64,000 bases of DNA from Pseudogracilibacillus sp037072025 (GTDB taxonomy: Bacteria; Bacillota; Bacilli; Bacillales; Amphibacillaceae): NCBI RefSeq assembly GCF_037072025.1, contig NZ_JAXHDD010000017.1, positions 1 to 64,000 on the forward strand, in the 5' to 3' direction. Position numbers and translations under genes: made by a program. The notes under the pieces were generated by a model. That model saw only the letters and a program-made list of their open reading frames with translations. It searched no databases and was not told the origin of the DNA. Positions 1-8,729 of this stretch are shown here, piece after piece. How positions within the stretch are numbered: the first letter of the stretch is position 1; each line of letters begins with the position of its first letter.

Positions 1-1052
1 ATATATCGTTCTAAATAATTGATACCGTTCAAAACAATGAAAGTCGTAAATACAATTAAGGCAACTTTTATCATATAATTGAAATTTATTTGATTCTTTA
101 AGGAAGATTTTCCTTTCATAGCCGAGTTAATATTGATTAATGAAATTGTAATAAACGAAATGATACTGAATATAAACAAACTTGTAATAAAAATAAGTGC
201 AGGCACAATTAGATATATTAAAAACGGTTTGGCATTTTCAAAGCTAGTATCAATATAATAGAAGTACATAACTGTATTGGTCACTAGTTCAACTAATAAA
301 ATTAATCCTAAATATTTCAAAATCTGACTTCTATATATTTGCCAATTGCTATAACCTTCTAGTTTTAATATTTGAATTTTCTTGGTTTGTTTAATAATAA
401 TAATATTTAAACCTAAAACCACCATTAAGCTCATTAGCATAGCTAATATGACGTCCTCATAGTCTACTGTAATTGGTTCAATATGCGATTCACTTGAAAA
501 AGCCTCAACAGAAAAACTAGGATATAAACTTTGAAATTCATCAACAAAGCTATTAAAAACTAGGTCACGATCTTCTTCATATGTAACTAGTTCGTATGGA
601 TGAAAAATAGATTTATGTTTATTACTAAAATCCCCTAAATGATAGATTTTATAGTTTTCATCTCTTATAGGATTAAAGATCAATCCTTTTTTATCTCCGT
701 CATTACTAAAATAATAATCACCTTTATTGATAGCTGAAAGTTTTCCTTCTGTAAAAGCAACATTATTAAGATAACTCTTATCGTTCGTATGCGTCCATAG
801 TATTTGCTCATTATCTACGTATAGCCTTTGATAACTATTAATCTTATATTTATCTAGCAATTGTTCAAAGTTTTGCTGAAATTCATTTATATCACTTGTA
901 TTTAATTCTCCACTAATTGCGAAAGTAAAACTTTGTTCATCAATATTATAATCAATGAATCTTTCTAAAATTAAATCATCATATTTCGTAAGGGCTGATT
1001 GAAAATTGAAAAAAATAGCAATAATTACTAACACAATTAAGATTCTTTTCAT
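1..1052 (-). CDS. Bacteriocin-associated integral membrane protein (DUF1430-like), 3' part missing
   Basis: The frame is open from an ATG at 1052 to the window edge, giving about 350 residues without a stop. A GGAGGTGAT ribosome site precedes the ATG. The visible part has an N-terminal hydrophobic segment (residues 4-20), an extracytoplasmic domain of about 180 residues, then hydrophobic segments near 200-220, 245-268, 277-306 and 328-345. This layout matches the roughly 650-residue bacteriocin-associated (putative immunity) membrane proteins of lactococcin-972-type loci. Broken and intact ABC genes follow upstream, which fits such a cassette. The family call rests on architecture and context; an unrelated FtsX-like permease is the main alternative. 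Confidence 0.6.
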   Translation of the reverse strand, partial: MKRILIVLVIIAIFFNFQSALTKYDDLILERFIDYNIDEQSFTFAISGELNTSDINEFQQNFEQLLDKYKINSYQRLYVDNEQILWTHTNDKSYLNNVAFTEGKLSAINKGDYYFSNDGDKKGLIFNPIRDENYKIYHLGDFSNKHKSIFHPYELVTYEEDRDLVFNSFVDEFQSLYPSFSVEAFSSESHIEPITVDYEDVILAMLMSLMVVLGLNIIIIKQTKKIQILKLEGYSNWQIYRSQILKYLGLILLVELVTNTVMYFYYIDTSFENAKPFLIYLIVPALIFITSLFIFSIISFITISLININSAMKGKSSLKNQINFNYMIKVALIVFTTFIVLNGINYLERY

Positions 1053-1537
1053 TTATATCACCTCCAATTCCATAAGGTTGTATCTCAAAACTTTTGAAAT
1101 ATGTTGGTTTGTGCATATGCCTTAACTTCCAATTCATTCGTCTTTTCAACAAATATTAACGAAGAGGTCGAATACCAACAAAAAGCAAAAAATTTATCTA
1201 TTCGCTTACCTCCGTCTCCAACTTATCTCTCCCTTTGTCAAGTAACTTTTTATTGTCTTTCTAGCTCAACCCTATCATAACACATTTTTTTACAGTATTT
1301 TCCGTAAAAAAACCCTAAATTTTTCAACAAAAATTTTAAGGGAATCCCTAATATTCCAACGCAATTTTAGGGACTACCCTAAAAACCCCCAAAAATTCAC
1401 TACTAAAAATAAAATTACAACAATTCTAGCCTCTTCTAATTCCCAATCTGACACAACTATTACTATTTTTATAGAGAATTCCCAATTTCTACATTGATCG
1501 ATAACTCCTAACTAATAGAAATAGAACCGCATCTTCA
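1053..1537. promoter_or_regulatory. Intergenic region with TTAGGG inverted repeats, probable operator upstream of the DUF1430 gene
   Basis: No confident gene lies here. Two near-palindromes, TTAAGGGAATCCCTAA (1336-1351) and TTTTAGGGACTACCCTAAAA (1365-1384), have centres about 31 bp apart, roughly three helical turns. A third half-site, CCCTAAAT, lies at 1313-1320. Such spacing suggests a dimeric regulator binding one DNA face. On the minus strand about 40 codons stay open between roughly 1200 and 1095, ending near AQTNIFQKF, and follow a GGAGGT, but there is no standard start codon; this may be a degraded small peptide gene. Confidence 0.4.
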
Positions 1538-2062
1538 TTATAGATAACGATTTACACTTTTTAAGAATTCGATATCCTCTACTAAGTGTGAGGAAATAAT
1601 TACAGTGTGTTCTTTACTTAGTGTCTTTAACAAATTTCGAAAACGAACCCTTTCTTCAATGTCCAACCCTGCTGTCGGTTCATCAAACATTAATACAGAT
1701 GGCTTTCGAAGTAACAACTGGGCAATACCAACCCGCCTTCGCATCCCACCAGACAATTCCTTCATTTTTTTCTTCTCATGTTCCTGTAAATTCACCTTTT
1801 CTAGTACGTCTTTAATCATTCCTGCTGTTACTGAAACCTTAATTCCCTGTAGAACTGCAAAATGGCCAGTACTTGATATGTGGTCAAATCTGGATATACC
1901 ATAAAGTCTTGGGCTAAGTAACCAATGGTGTCAATCTTTTTTACATATGACTTTGTACTAATCAACTGGTCAACCAAATACATACTACCTGATTGAAATG
2001 GCTCCAACCCTGCTAATATTTTCATTAATGTAGTTTTTCCTGCTCCATTAGAAGAGTATATA
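1538..2062 (-). pseudogene. ABC transporter ATP-binding protein relic (CcmA type)
   Basis: Two minus-strand frames together make an ABC ATPase without its beginning. Reading starts inside Walker A (NGAGKTTLMKILAG, about 2055-2010), passes a Q-loop (IGYLAQDF) and is frameshifted near 1825. The second frame has the signature LSGGMRRRVGIAQ, Walker B (SVLMFDEPTAGLD) and the H-loop (IISSH). The first 30 or so residues and the C-terminal end are missing, so no functional protein is expected. It sits between the DUF1430 gene and the FtsX permease, and may have been the energy subunit of the former. Confidence 0.85.
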
Positions 2063-2125
2063 GAGACAAACTGTTACAATCCTTGCCAGTCAAAGGTTTA
2101 CAACAATTTAAAGTCATTTAAACGG

Positions 2126-2282
2126 ATTCATGTGTGAGACAATACAAATCTATGCTGATCAACATAAAAGCTGAGCAGAATATCTGTTCAGCTTTTACGA
2201 TTTTCATGGGAGGTTAAACCAGTGCTTGTTTTTTCCATGATTTGCATTTCATAATGAGAAATATTTGTTCTAAGCGAATGGT
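2126..2282 (+). repeat. Direct repeat copy 1 with strong hairpin, flanking the FtsX/ATPase cassette
   Basis: This stretch matches 6321-6473 in the same orientation over about 155 bases with few differences. Its core is a 31-base inverted repeat (AAAAGCTGA ... TTCAGCTTTT) that can fold into a long stem, possibly a terminator. On the minus strand copy 1 has an open frame of 54 codons from an ATG overlapping the permease stop and ending NRKS. That frame is broken in copy 2, so it may be the tail of a lost gene or insertion element. Confidence 0.75.
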
Positions 2283-2344
2283 ACCTCTCCATCATAAAAT
2301 GGGCGAGGCGCCGGCTTTGTTCGCTACACAAACTCAGAATTAAC

Positions 2345-4804
2345 TTATTCATTCTCTCTTAATAGTGAAAAAATGGACTGTTTTCTTATTAAAGCAATTA
2401 TCACAGTCATTGCGACAGAAATAAGAAAAAAAATGAATATCGCGGTTAAAGAAATATATTGTAAGTAATACATGAGTGAATACTCTGTGTGAGTTAACAA
2501 GATAGTATAGGAAAATACACAAAGTGCTAATAAGCTTGCAATGATAAAATAAAGTATCATTTCGTAATAAAGTAAAAAATAGACATCTTTTTTCTTCATA
2601 CCCATTGAAAGATATATTCCCCATTCTTTCTTTTTAAGGTGATATTTACTATATACTACCACTGTAATGCTTAATATAGATAAAATCACTGATGTAACAA
2701 AAGATAACTTACCTAATACACCAATAAAAACTGAAATTCTGGATCTGTTTGAAAAATCTAAAGGAATATGTTGGTATAGACTTCCTGGAGTGATCGCATT
2801 CAGTTTATGAATACTTGCTTCAATTTCTTCTGTCTTTTCAGAAGTAATTTTTTCATCCAGATAAATATCAAGCTCATTAAATCCTTGAAAAATCCCATTA
2901 TCCATTGCGGTTTGCTCATCAAGAAGAATTATTAAATTATCTTCTTCTACTATTTGATAAGTATCATCTAATTCAATGATAAATGGTTCATTATAAACAT
3001 CTAAAATTTTATACTCCCATTTGTTTGTTTCATAATTCCCATTTGCGTTATGTGTTCTTCTGACAAAGGTAATCGATTCATTAACTAATCCCTCATTCGA
3101 ATCATCAATCGTACTTGGGATGTATAGTATAGTCTTATCCTTAAATTCCTTGTAGTCCTTTTCTGGAAAATGCTTTAAAAACTCGTTTTGATTCAGTAAG
3201 AGATATTTAACATTGGGAATGATTTGTTTTCCATCATATGTTAACGGTATTTCTTCCTGTTGATTAATCCAATTTTCTAAAGAATAGGATACGAATTTTT
3301 CGTTTAATAGTGGATGTAAATCTACTAGAAAAGGTGTCTTTTGGACAAAAGTGATCCCTGATTTATTTTCTAGGTCTTCGACATCTTTAGCTGAGAATGT
3401 TAATCCAGGTTTTGTAAGAACCGTTAAATTATCGATTGTATCAAAGCTATATATTTCTTGGGAATTTAAATAATATTGATATCGTTTATCATCCCATAAA
3501 CCAATAGTTTCTTTTTCAACGTAGATGGAAAAAATTATTATCAAGATTGAGAAAGTTATTGTTAATATTATTAATAATGATTGTTTTGGATAGGTCAGGG
3601 TTTGAGAAAAAATTTGTTTCACAGTAAAGTTATTTAATCGATCAGTAAATTTCAATTCTTTATATGGACGGATTTGTTCGCCCTTTAAGGTCTCATTTAT
3701 TGTGTATTTTTTTAATCGTTTTATTTCATGTACAGCATTCCAAATGGTAATTAAAAAAATAATCAACATATAAATCAACACTACAATAAAAGTCTGGGCG
3801 GAGTCGGAAAAAGAATAATGACTAAATTGATACGTTTTATTAATGATCACATAATGAAAGAGCAGTATAAATGGTATGGATATAATAAAGCTACTAAAAA
3901 AAATACACACATTTTGCGAAAGGAGTATTTTAAATAAATCTTTCTCGTTAGCTCCCATTGCTGCAAGTAATGAAAACTTTTTTTGTTGCCCATTATAAAA
4001 GAAATAAAAAATACTATACATACATAAAAAGGAAGTGATTAATATAGAAATCTGAAAGATAAAAGAAACCATTGTAATATGCTCGTAATTTTGTAAGCCC
4101 AAGGAAAATAGTTGCTCGTTTATAAACCCATCTTGTCCATTCTCTTCAATAAAAGTATGTGCTCTTTGCTCTTTTTCTTTCATGCTCCCTTTTAACTTAA
4201 TTAAAAACCTTGTATTACTACTTTTTGTTAGACTATTACTTTCAGATATTATTATATTAGGAAAATCATTTATTCCTTTTTCAACCTCTATTGGGACTGT
4301 CCATTTCGCAGAATAATCTTTGATAATACCAGTTAACGTTACATCTGTACTTTTACCATTTATAATAAGTTTTCTCTTTTCCCCTAGCTTCCAGTTTTCG
4401 TCTATAAGTGATAAATAGGTAGCCTCGATAGCAATACCATTTTCGATAGACGGAAAATTTCCTTCGGTAGTTTCTAATTTTCCGAGTTTTTGAGCATCAT
4501 TGTTCATAGTTCCAACAGTAGCAGTATGTCCATCATGTAAATCTACCGTACCTAATAATTTAAATTGACCAATCGCTTCAACATCCTTTTTGTTTTTCAA
4601 TGATGCATACGATTGATCACTTTCTAATAAAACTAATGTTTGTTCGCCGTAGTCTTGATAAGCATGTTCTTTTAAGCTCATCTTGATTGATATCGATGCT
4701 GTAAAAATCGATGTGATAGAAGCTAGTAAAAGTGAGATTGTAGCACACATTAACATAAACCATTTCATTCGTGATACTAAGAGTTTCCATCCTAATTTAA
4801 TCAT
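2345..4804 (-). CDS. FtsX-like ABC transporter permease
   Basis: This is the membrane subunit of an ABC transporter with the large extracytoplasmic domains of MacB/BceB-like permeases. A hydrophobic segment near the N-terminus is followed by about 190 extracellular residues, a membrane block (roughly 240-360), a second extracellular domain after a helix near 410, and a C-terminal membrane block ending in a basic tail. The ATG at 4804 (819 residues) is preferred over 4831, because AGGGTGG lies 9 bases before it while the longer start has no ribosome site. It overlaps the ATPase stop by 8 bases, so the two are translationally coupled. Peptide export or bacteriocin self-protection is inferred from context. 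Confidence 0.85.
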   Translation of the reverse strand: MIKLGWKLLVSRMKWFMLMCATISLLLASITSIFTASISIKMSLKEHAYQDYGEQTLVLLESDQSYASLKNKKDVEAIGQFKLLGTVDLHDGHTATVGTMNNDAQKLGKLETTEGNFPSIENGIAIEATYLSLIDENWKLGEKRKLIINGKSTDVTLTGIIKDYSAKWTVPIEVEKGINDFPNIIISESNSLTKSSNTRFLIKLKGSMKEKEQRAHTFIEENGQDGFINEQLFSLGLQNYEHITMVSFIFQISILITSFLCMYSIFYFFYNGQQKKFSLLAAMGANEKDLFKILLSQNVCIFFSSFIISIPFILLFHYVIINKTYQFSHYSFSDSAQTFIVVLIYMLIIFLITIWNAVHEIKRLKKYTINETLKGEQIRPYKELKFTDRLNNFTVKQIFSQTLTYPKQSLLIILTITFSILIIIFSIYVEKETIGLWDDKRYQYYLNSQEIYSFDTIDNLTVLTKPGLTFSAKDVEDLENKSGITFVQKTPFLVDLHPLLNEKFVSYSLENWINQQEEIPLTYDGKQIIPNVKYLLLNQNEFLKHFPEKDYKEFKDKTILYIPSTIDDSNEGLVNESITFVRRTHNANGNYETNKWEYKILDVYNEPFIIELDDTYQIVEEDNLIILLDEQTAMDNGIFQGFNELDIYLDEKITSEKTEEIEASIHKLNAITPGSLYQHIPLDFSNRSRISVFIGVLGKLSFVTSVILSILSITVVVYSKYHLKKKEWGIYLSMGMKKKDVYFLLYYEMILYFIIASLLALCVFSYTILLTHTEYSLMYYLQYISLTAIFIFFLISVAMTVIIALIRKQSIFSLLRENE

Positions 4805-5465
4805 ACTGATGTACCACCCTAAGTTGTCCATCTTTCATTTCGAATTTAGTGTGTGGTATATTTATTAGTCCTCTTTCATGTGTTACAATCACTAAGGTAA
4901 TTTGGCGCTCTATGTTTAGCTTAGACAGCAAGTCTACAATTATTTTAGTTGTTTTATAATCTAGATTACCGGTAGGTTCATCTGCAAAAATAATTTCTGG
5001 ATTTGTTATTAGAGCTCTAGCAATAGCTACTCTTTGCTGCTCTCCTCCTGATAGATATGCTGGTTTATGATTTAATTTTTTATCAATTTCTAAAACCTTG
5101 GTTAGGTCTTGTATGTTCAAAATAAGATTCTTATCTGTGATGAAATGTATTGGCAGTTCAATATTTTCTTTTACTGTTAACTCTGGTATTAAGTTAAAAG
5201 ATTGAAAGACAAAACCAAATGATTTTCCACGTATAGTTGCCTGTTCATCTTCCTCTAAATCATAAAAAGATTTTCCTTTGAACATGATTTTTCCATAAGT
5301 CGGAGGTTCTAATCCTCCCAACATACTTAGGAGGGTTGATTTTCCCGAACCGCTCTTTCCTTCAATAACATAAACCTTTCCTTTTTCTAATGAAATATTT
5401 GCTTGTTTTATAATTGTATGCACATTGGAAAAAGTTTTGCTAATACTCTTTGCAGTTAATAACAC
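4797..5465 (-). CDS. ABC transporter ATP-binding protein, MacB/LolD (lactococcin-972 group) type
   Basis: The 222-residue ATPase has Walker A (GKSGSGKST), Q-loop (FVFQSFN), signature (LSGGEQQRVAIARAL), Walker B (IIFADEPTGNLD) and H-loop (VIVTHE). The sequence belongs to the MacB/LolD family, which pairs with FtsX-like permeases and includes the putative lactococcin-972 exporters. The start is GTG at 5465; its GGGGG box is rather far, about 14 bases upstream. It is the first gene of a two-gene unit and is divergent from the secreted protein at 5609, suggesting a shared control region. Export of, or protection against, that protein is inferred. Confidence 0.85.
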   Translation of the reverse strand: MLLTAKSISKTFSNVHTIIKQANISLEKGKVYVIEGKSGSGKSTLLSMLGGLEPPTYGKIMFKGKSFYDLEEDEQATIRGKSFGFVFQSFNLIPELTVKENIELPIHFITDKNLILNIQDLTKVLEIDKKLNHKPAYLSGGEQQRVAIARALITNPEIIFADEPTGNLDYKTTKIIVDLLSKLNIERQITLVIVTHERGLINIPHTKFEMKDGQLRVVHQYD

Positions 5466-5556
5466 AGATATAAAATCCCCCTCAATTATATTGCGTTTTT
5501 CATTTATTAAACCACTTTATTTTTTAAAACTCAATCTTTCCTATCAATGTATATAT

Positions 5557-5585
5557 TTGACACAAATGGAACTCAAGTATATTAA
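5557..5585 (+). promoter_or_regulatory. Sigma-A-type promoter of the secreted protein gene
   Basis: TTGACA at 5557-5562 is followed after 17 bases by TATTAA at 5580-5585, about 24 bases before the TTG start of the secreted protein. The -35 box is perfect and the spacing is optimal. No similarly clear promoter was seen for the divergent ABC genes. Confidence 0.6.
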
Positions 5586-5608
5586 ATATAAAAAGGTAGG
5601 GGATTAAA

Positions 5609-6019
5609 TTGAAAAGGTTTAGAAAAAGTTTAATACCACTATTAATAATGCTAGCGTTAAATATTCCAGTTATTACAAATGCATATAGTGGTAGCTATTC
5701 ATTTAGCATTAATTCTTCTGTAAAGAGGTCAACAAAACATTCGTTGGCTAAAAAGAAAACTACAACTACAGTAAAAGCAAATACATATTATACAGGCGAC
5801 ATAATAAAAACTAAAGACAGTTATCAAGTATCTTTAAATAGAGGATTATCCTCGTACTCTATTACTCCAACACTGGCAAATGGATCTTCCTATTCAATAT
5901 CTTTTGGAACTGTAAAAAAAGGGGACTATACTGTTAATGTATACAAAACTACCAGAAAAACTTATGGTGCTACTGTCAAAGGTTCAGGAACTATTAAACA
6001 GTATGCAAAAGTCTATTAG
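5609..6019 (+). CDS. Small secreted Lys/Thr/Ser-rich protein, candidate bacteriocin
   Basis: This 136-residue protein starts at TTG (5609) after GGTAGGGG. Residues 1-25 form a classical signal peptide (basic start, LIPLLIMLAL core, cut after ITNA). The mature part of about 111 residues is basic, has no cysteine or tryptophan, and has a KKKTTTTVKA patch followed by alternating Tyr/Ser/Thr/Gly stretches typical of beta structure. I do not recognise the family. Its position divergent from a lactococcin-972-type ABC pair and near a DUF1430 gene suggests a secreted bacteriocin or an exported substrate. It lacks the Trp-rich look of lactococcin 972 itself, so the role is only inferred. Confidence 0.65.
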   Translation: MKRFRKSLIPLLIMLALNIPVITNAYSGSYSFSINSSVKRSTKHSLAKKKTTTTVKANTYYTGDIIKTKDSYQVSLNRGLSSYSITPTLANGSSYSISFGTVKKGDYTVNVYKTTRKTYGATVKGSGTIKQYAKVY

Positions 6020-6320
6020 TCTTACTATTTCTATTAGTTGGTTATATTTTTATCAAGAAGGATAGAAAGTTTCTGTAAGCGTAACAAAATTGAATAAATT
6101 ATGCTCTAACTTCATGAGGATAGTAAGAAAGTGTCTTTTCTAAATTTTCATCTGGATTTCAATAACAATAGAGAAATTAAAAAAGTAGGGAATTTTTTAG
6201 ATGCTTTGAATAATTCTAATTTAATGGTATCTCTAGTTAATGTGCTAAAAAGTGAAAGATTAGAATTTTATCTATCGTAAAATCATAAGGGATTTTGCAA
6301 TACGTTGAAGGATTGGCAAC
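6020..6320 (+). other. Intergenic relic: unrecognised coding fragment
   Basis: A frame without a start codon (about 6115-6280) encodes some 55 residues ending ERLEFYLS and then stops. It looks like the tail of a lost gene, but the family was not recognised. Confidence 0.3.
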
Positions 6321-6473
6321 ATTCATGTGTAGGGCAATGCAAATATTCGCTGAATAACATAAAAGCTGAGCAGAATATCTGTTCAGCTTTTACGATTTTC
6401 ATGGGGGTTAATTCATTGCTTGTTTTTTCATGATTTGCATTTCATAATGAGAAATATTTGACTAAACGAATGG
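6321..6473 (+). repeat. Direct repeat copy 2 with strong hairpin
   Basis: This is the second copy of the repeat at 2126-2282, in the same orientation, including the same AAAAGCTGA/TTCAGCTTTT stem. The possible minus-strand reading frame of copy 1 is interrupted here. Immediately downstream a 34-codon plus-strand fragment (ending DIAIVKDY near 6565) of unknown origin remains. Confidence 0.75.
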
Positions 6474-6639
6474 TTGCTATGAGTCAAATGCTTGAAATGG
6501 GAATTCCAAAGACTAATCGAGTAGATATAGTAACTCAAGATATTGCAATCGTTAAGGATTATTAATTACCCACTGCAGTAATATCTTTTTTACCATGATA
6601 AAAATTAAAACATACCAGATAAATCAGACATTATTTCAG

Positions 6640-6996
6640 ATAGAAATGTCCGTAATTAATCTTACATTTGAGTGCCGTTGTAAGATAGATGCAGGTATAT
6701 CTTCCGTTACATCGCATAAATTGCTTTTTTCAGTATATCTGCTTACTTTTTTCCATGAACAAGAAGAAGGATTTGTTTAGCTTTCATAATTGTTCCTATT
6801 CCCATCATGATCACTTTCGTAAGGACATCTTCCACTCTTTTAAAAAACTATTGTAGACCGTTCTAATTAAGTGACATGCGTTTTAGATTCAAAGGCAGAA
6901 CCTGGTTCATTAAATCCAATATGTCCATTTAAGCCCAACCCCAAAATTTTTAAATCCATTGCTCCAGCGGTTTTAATATATTGTTCATATGCTTTA
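6640..6996 (-). pseudogene. nagB: Glucosamine-6-phosphate deaminase relic
   Basis: Read on the minus strand, 6996-6870 encodes the NagB core LGLNGHIGFNEPGSAF and ESKTHVT. Further pieces, VEDVLTKVIMMGIGTIMKAK and VTEDIPASILQRHSNV, follow in other frames with stops between them. About the first 100 codons are absent, and the relic starts directly at the stop codon of the GntR gene. In bacilli nagB usually sits beside its GntR regulator, so this looks like an original neighbour that has decayed while the DgaE/DgaF genes upstream remain open. Confidence 0.85.
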
Positions 6997-7707
6997 CATA
7001 TCAAAGTTTACAACGTAACGATGAACATCCGTATTATAATAGGCCTCAGAATATTCGACCAAATTTCCATTTAAATCGAATGAAAATCGAAATCTTTGTA
7101 ATAATGGCTTTTGTTCGATTTGTAACATTTGAGCAATATCATCACTCGGAGTTCCAACACCAAATTCATCCTTAAAACGGTGAAACCTAACACCTTGTTG
7201 GTACATAATTTCATATAATGAGTTTTGCAAATGCTCATGGTTATCTGGTAAAATGATATCTTGTGGAATATAATGTTTAAAATGAATGTATGGTTTACCA
7301 TTTAATTTGTAAAGACGTTCTATACAATTCATTTTCACATCAAAATAATCCTTCAAAATAGAATGACTAGACCCGTCAATAACAGATAGTTCAACAAATT
7401 CTTTGCTTAACTCATTACCCTCATCCAATAAGTACTCTGAAAAACGCTGTCCCTTTGATAATTTAGAAATAGCATTATTTTCAAGTACAGTTGTCCCAAT
7501 ACCACTGCGTTTTTCAACATATCCTTGTTGTGAGAGTTGTTCCACTGCTCGGCGAACGGTTATAATACTTACACCAAACTCATCTTTTAACTCTTGTTCT
7601 GACGGAATTAACGTATTTTTCGGATATTTCCCACTAATAATCCGTTCTTTTAATATTTCCTCCAACTGTATATAAAGTGGACCTTTTTTTAGGGTTAATT
7701 TCATCAT
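6994..7707 (-). CDS. GntR-family (HutC/NagR-like) transcriptional regulator
   Basis: The protein of 237 residues has an N-terminal winged helix (IPSEQELKDEFGVSIITVRR, about 35-56) and a C-terminal UbiC-type ligand domain (about 90-235), the layout of the HutC/FarR/NagR subfamily. It is the last gene of the amino-sugar operon, 4 bases after the kinase stop, with GAAAGG before its ATG. Members such as NagR/YvoA respond to phosphorylated amino sugars, so control of this operon is likely. The effector cannot be read from sequence. Confidence 0.9.
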   Translation of the reverse strand: MMKLTLKKGPLYIQLEEILKERIISGKYPKNTLIPSEQELKDEFGVSIITVRRAVEQLSQQGYVEKRSGIGTTVLENNAISKLSKGQRFSEYLLDEGNELSKEFVELSVIDGSSHSILKDYFDVKMNCIERLYKLNGKPYIHFKHYIPQDIILPDNHEHLQNSLYEIMYQQGVRFHRFKDEFGVGTPSDDIAQMLQIEQKPLLQRFRFSFDLNGNLVEYSEAYYNTDVHRYVVNFDM

Positions 7708-7711
7708 CTAT

Positions 7712-8728
7712 CTACCTTTCTAAATTTGCCTCTAATTTTTTGTGGACTAAATTCCACACTTCTTCCTTTGAGCATACTGGCACATCGCCATATGTAGTAT
7801 GAGCTAAAACACCTGAAGCAGTTGCAAATTCAATTGTATCTTTTAAAGACAACTTCTTTAACATTCCATGCATTACACCACTTGTAAATCCATCGCCCGC
7901 CCCTATTCGATCAACTATTTTGAAAATGTAGTTTCTAGAATAAGTAAATCCATTATTATCATAAATAAACCCTTTGACAACCTCATTTTCATTTTGATCA
8001 TTTTTTCTAATGATCCCGGCGATTGTAGTCATGTGAAATTTCCTTGCAACCTTTGGCATTACATCTTCAATTTGCTTCTGTTGATCCAATTCATTCGTTT
8101 CCATACCGAGTAAGAGGATTGCATCTTTTTCAGACATAAAACAAATATCTGAGAGCTGTAACATTGCTTCATATATTTCTTTTGCCTTTTGTCTTTGACT
8201 TTCCCACAATTTAGGACGATAATTACAATCGAATACAATTGGTATTCCTAGCTTTTTTGCTTCTTCTGCAACCCGCAGTGCATTAGTTCTCGTTCGCTCC
8301 GATATTGTCAAAGCAATTCCACAAAAATGAATCATTTTTGTATTGTGTAAGATAGATTCCAAATTAAAATCTGTTAATGAAGCAGTACAAAAACTACTTT
8401 CCGTTCGGTTCGAATACGTTACTTTTGATGGTCTGACACTAAATCCATTTTCAAGAAAATACATTCCTACATATTCTCCACCGCGAACGATATCCTCTGT
8501 TGATACTCCTGATGATCTAATCGAGGCAATGGCCGCATCGCCAAGACTATTGGCAGGTAACCTCGTAATAAGTGATGTATGATGTCCATATTTACTTAAA
8601 GCACTTAATACATTAACACCAGTGCCAGAGTAAGAAACATTTAGTGATCGAGATTGTTCCAATTTTAAATAATTTGGTACTTCCAACCTCATCATAACTT
8701 CTCCAAAAGCTTTAATTTTATCTTTCAT
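7712..8728 (-). CDS. PfkB-family sugar kinase, probable 2-keto-3-deoxygluconate (or glucosaminate) kinase
   Basis: This PfkB kinase of about 338 residues has the glycine-rich substrate region (YSGTGVNVLSALSKYG) and the C-terminal ATP/catalytic motif DRIGAGDGFTSG with the catalytic Asp. KdgK-type kinases have this size. The ATG at 8728 directly follows the aldolase stop (8730). The neighbouring aldolase cleaves KDPG, so this kinase most simply makes KDPG from 2-keto-3-deoxygluconate. If the ammonia lyase prefers a phosphorylated substrate, it could instead phosphorylate glucosaminate. Which of the two is right cannot be decided here. Confidence 0.85.
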   Translation of the reverse strand: MKDKIKAFGEVMMRLEVPNYLKLEQSRSLNVSYSGTGVNVLSALSKYGHHTSLITRLPANSLGDAAIASIRSSGVSTEDIVRGGEYVGMYFLENGFSVRPSKVTYSNRTESSFCTASLTDFNLESILHNTKMIHFCGIALTISERTRTNALRVAEEAKKLGIPIVFDCNYRPKLWESQRQKAKEIYEAMLQLSDICFMSEKDAILLLGMETNELDQQKQIEDVMPKVARKFHMTTIAGIIRKNDQNENEVVKGFIYDNNGFTYSRNYIFKIVDRIGAGDGFTSGVMHGMLKKLSLKDTIEFATASGVLAHTTYGDVPVCSKEEVWNLVHKKLEANLER

Positions 8729-8729
8729 A

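Noticed and set aside
5609..6019. Direct assignment as lactococcin 972
   Set aside because: Size and signal peptide fit, but the mature part lacks tryptophan and the usual core, so only the neighbouring transporter suggests a link.
6595..7175. Plus-strand frames of 60-67 codons
   Set aside because: They are antisense to the nagB relic and the GntR gene.
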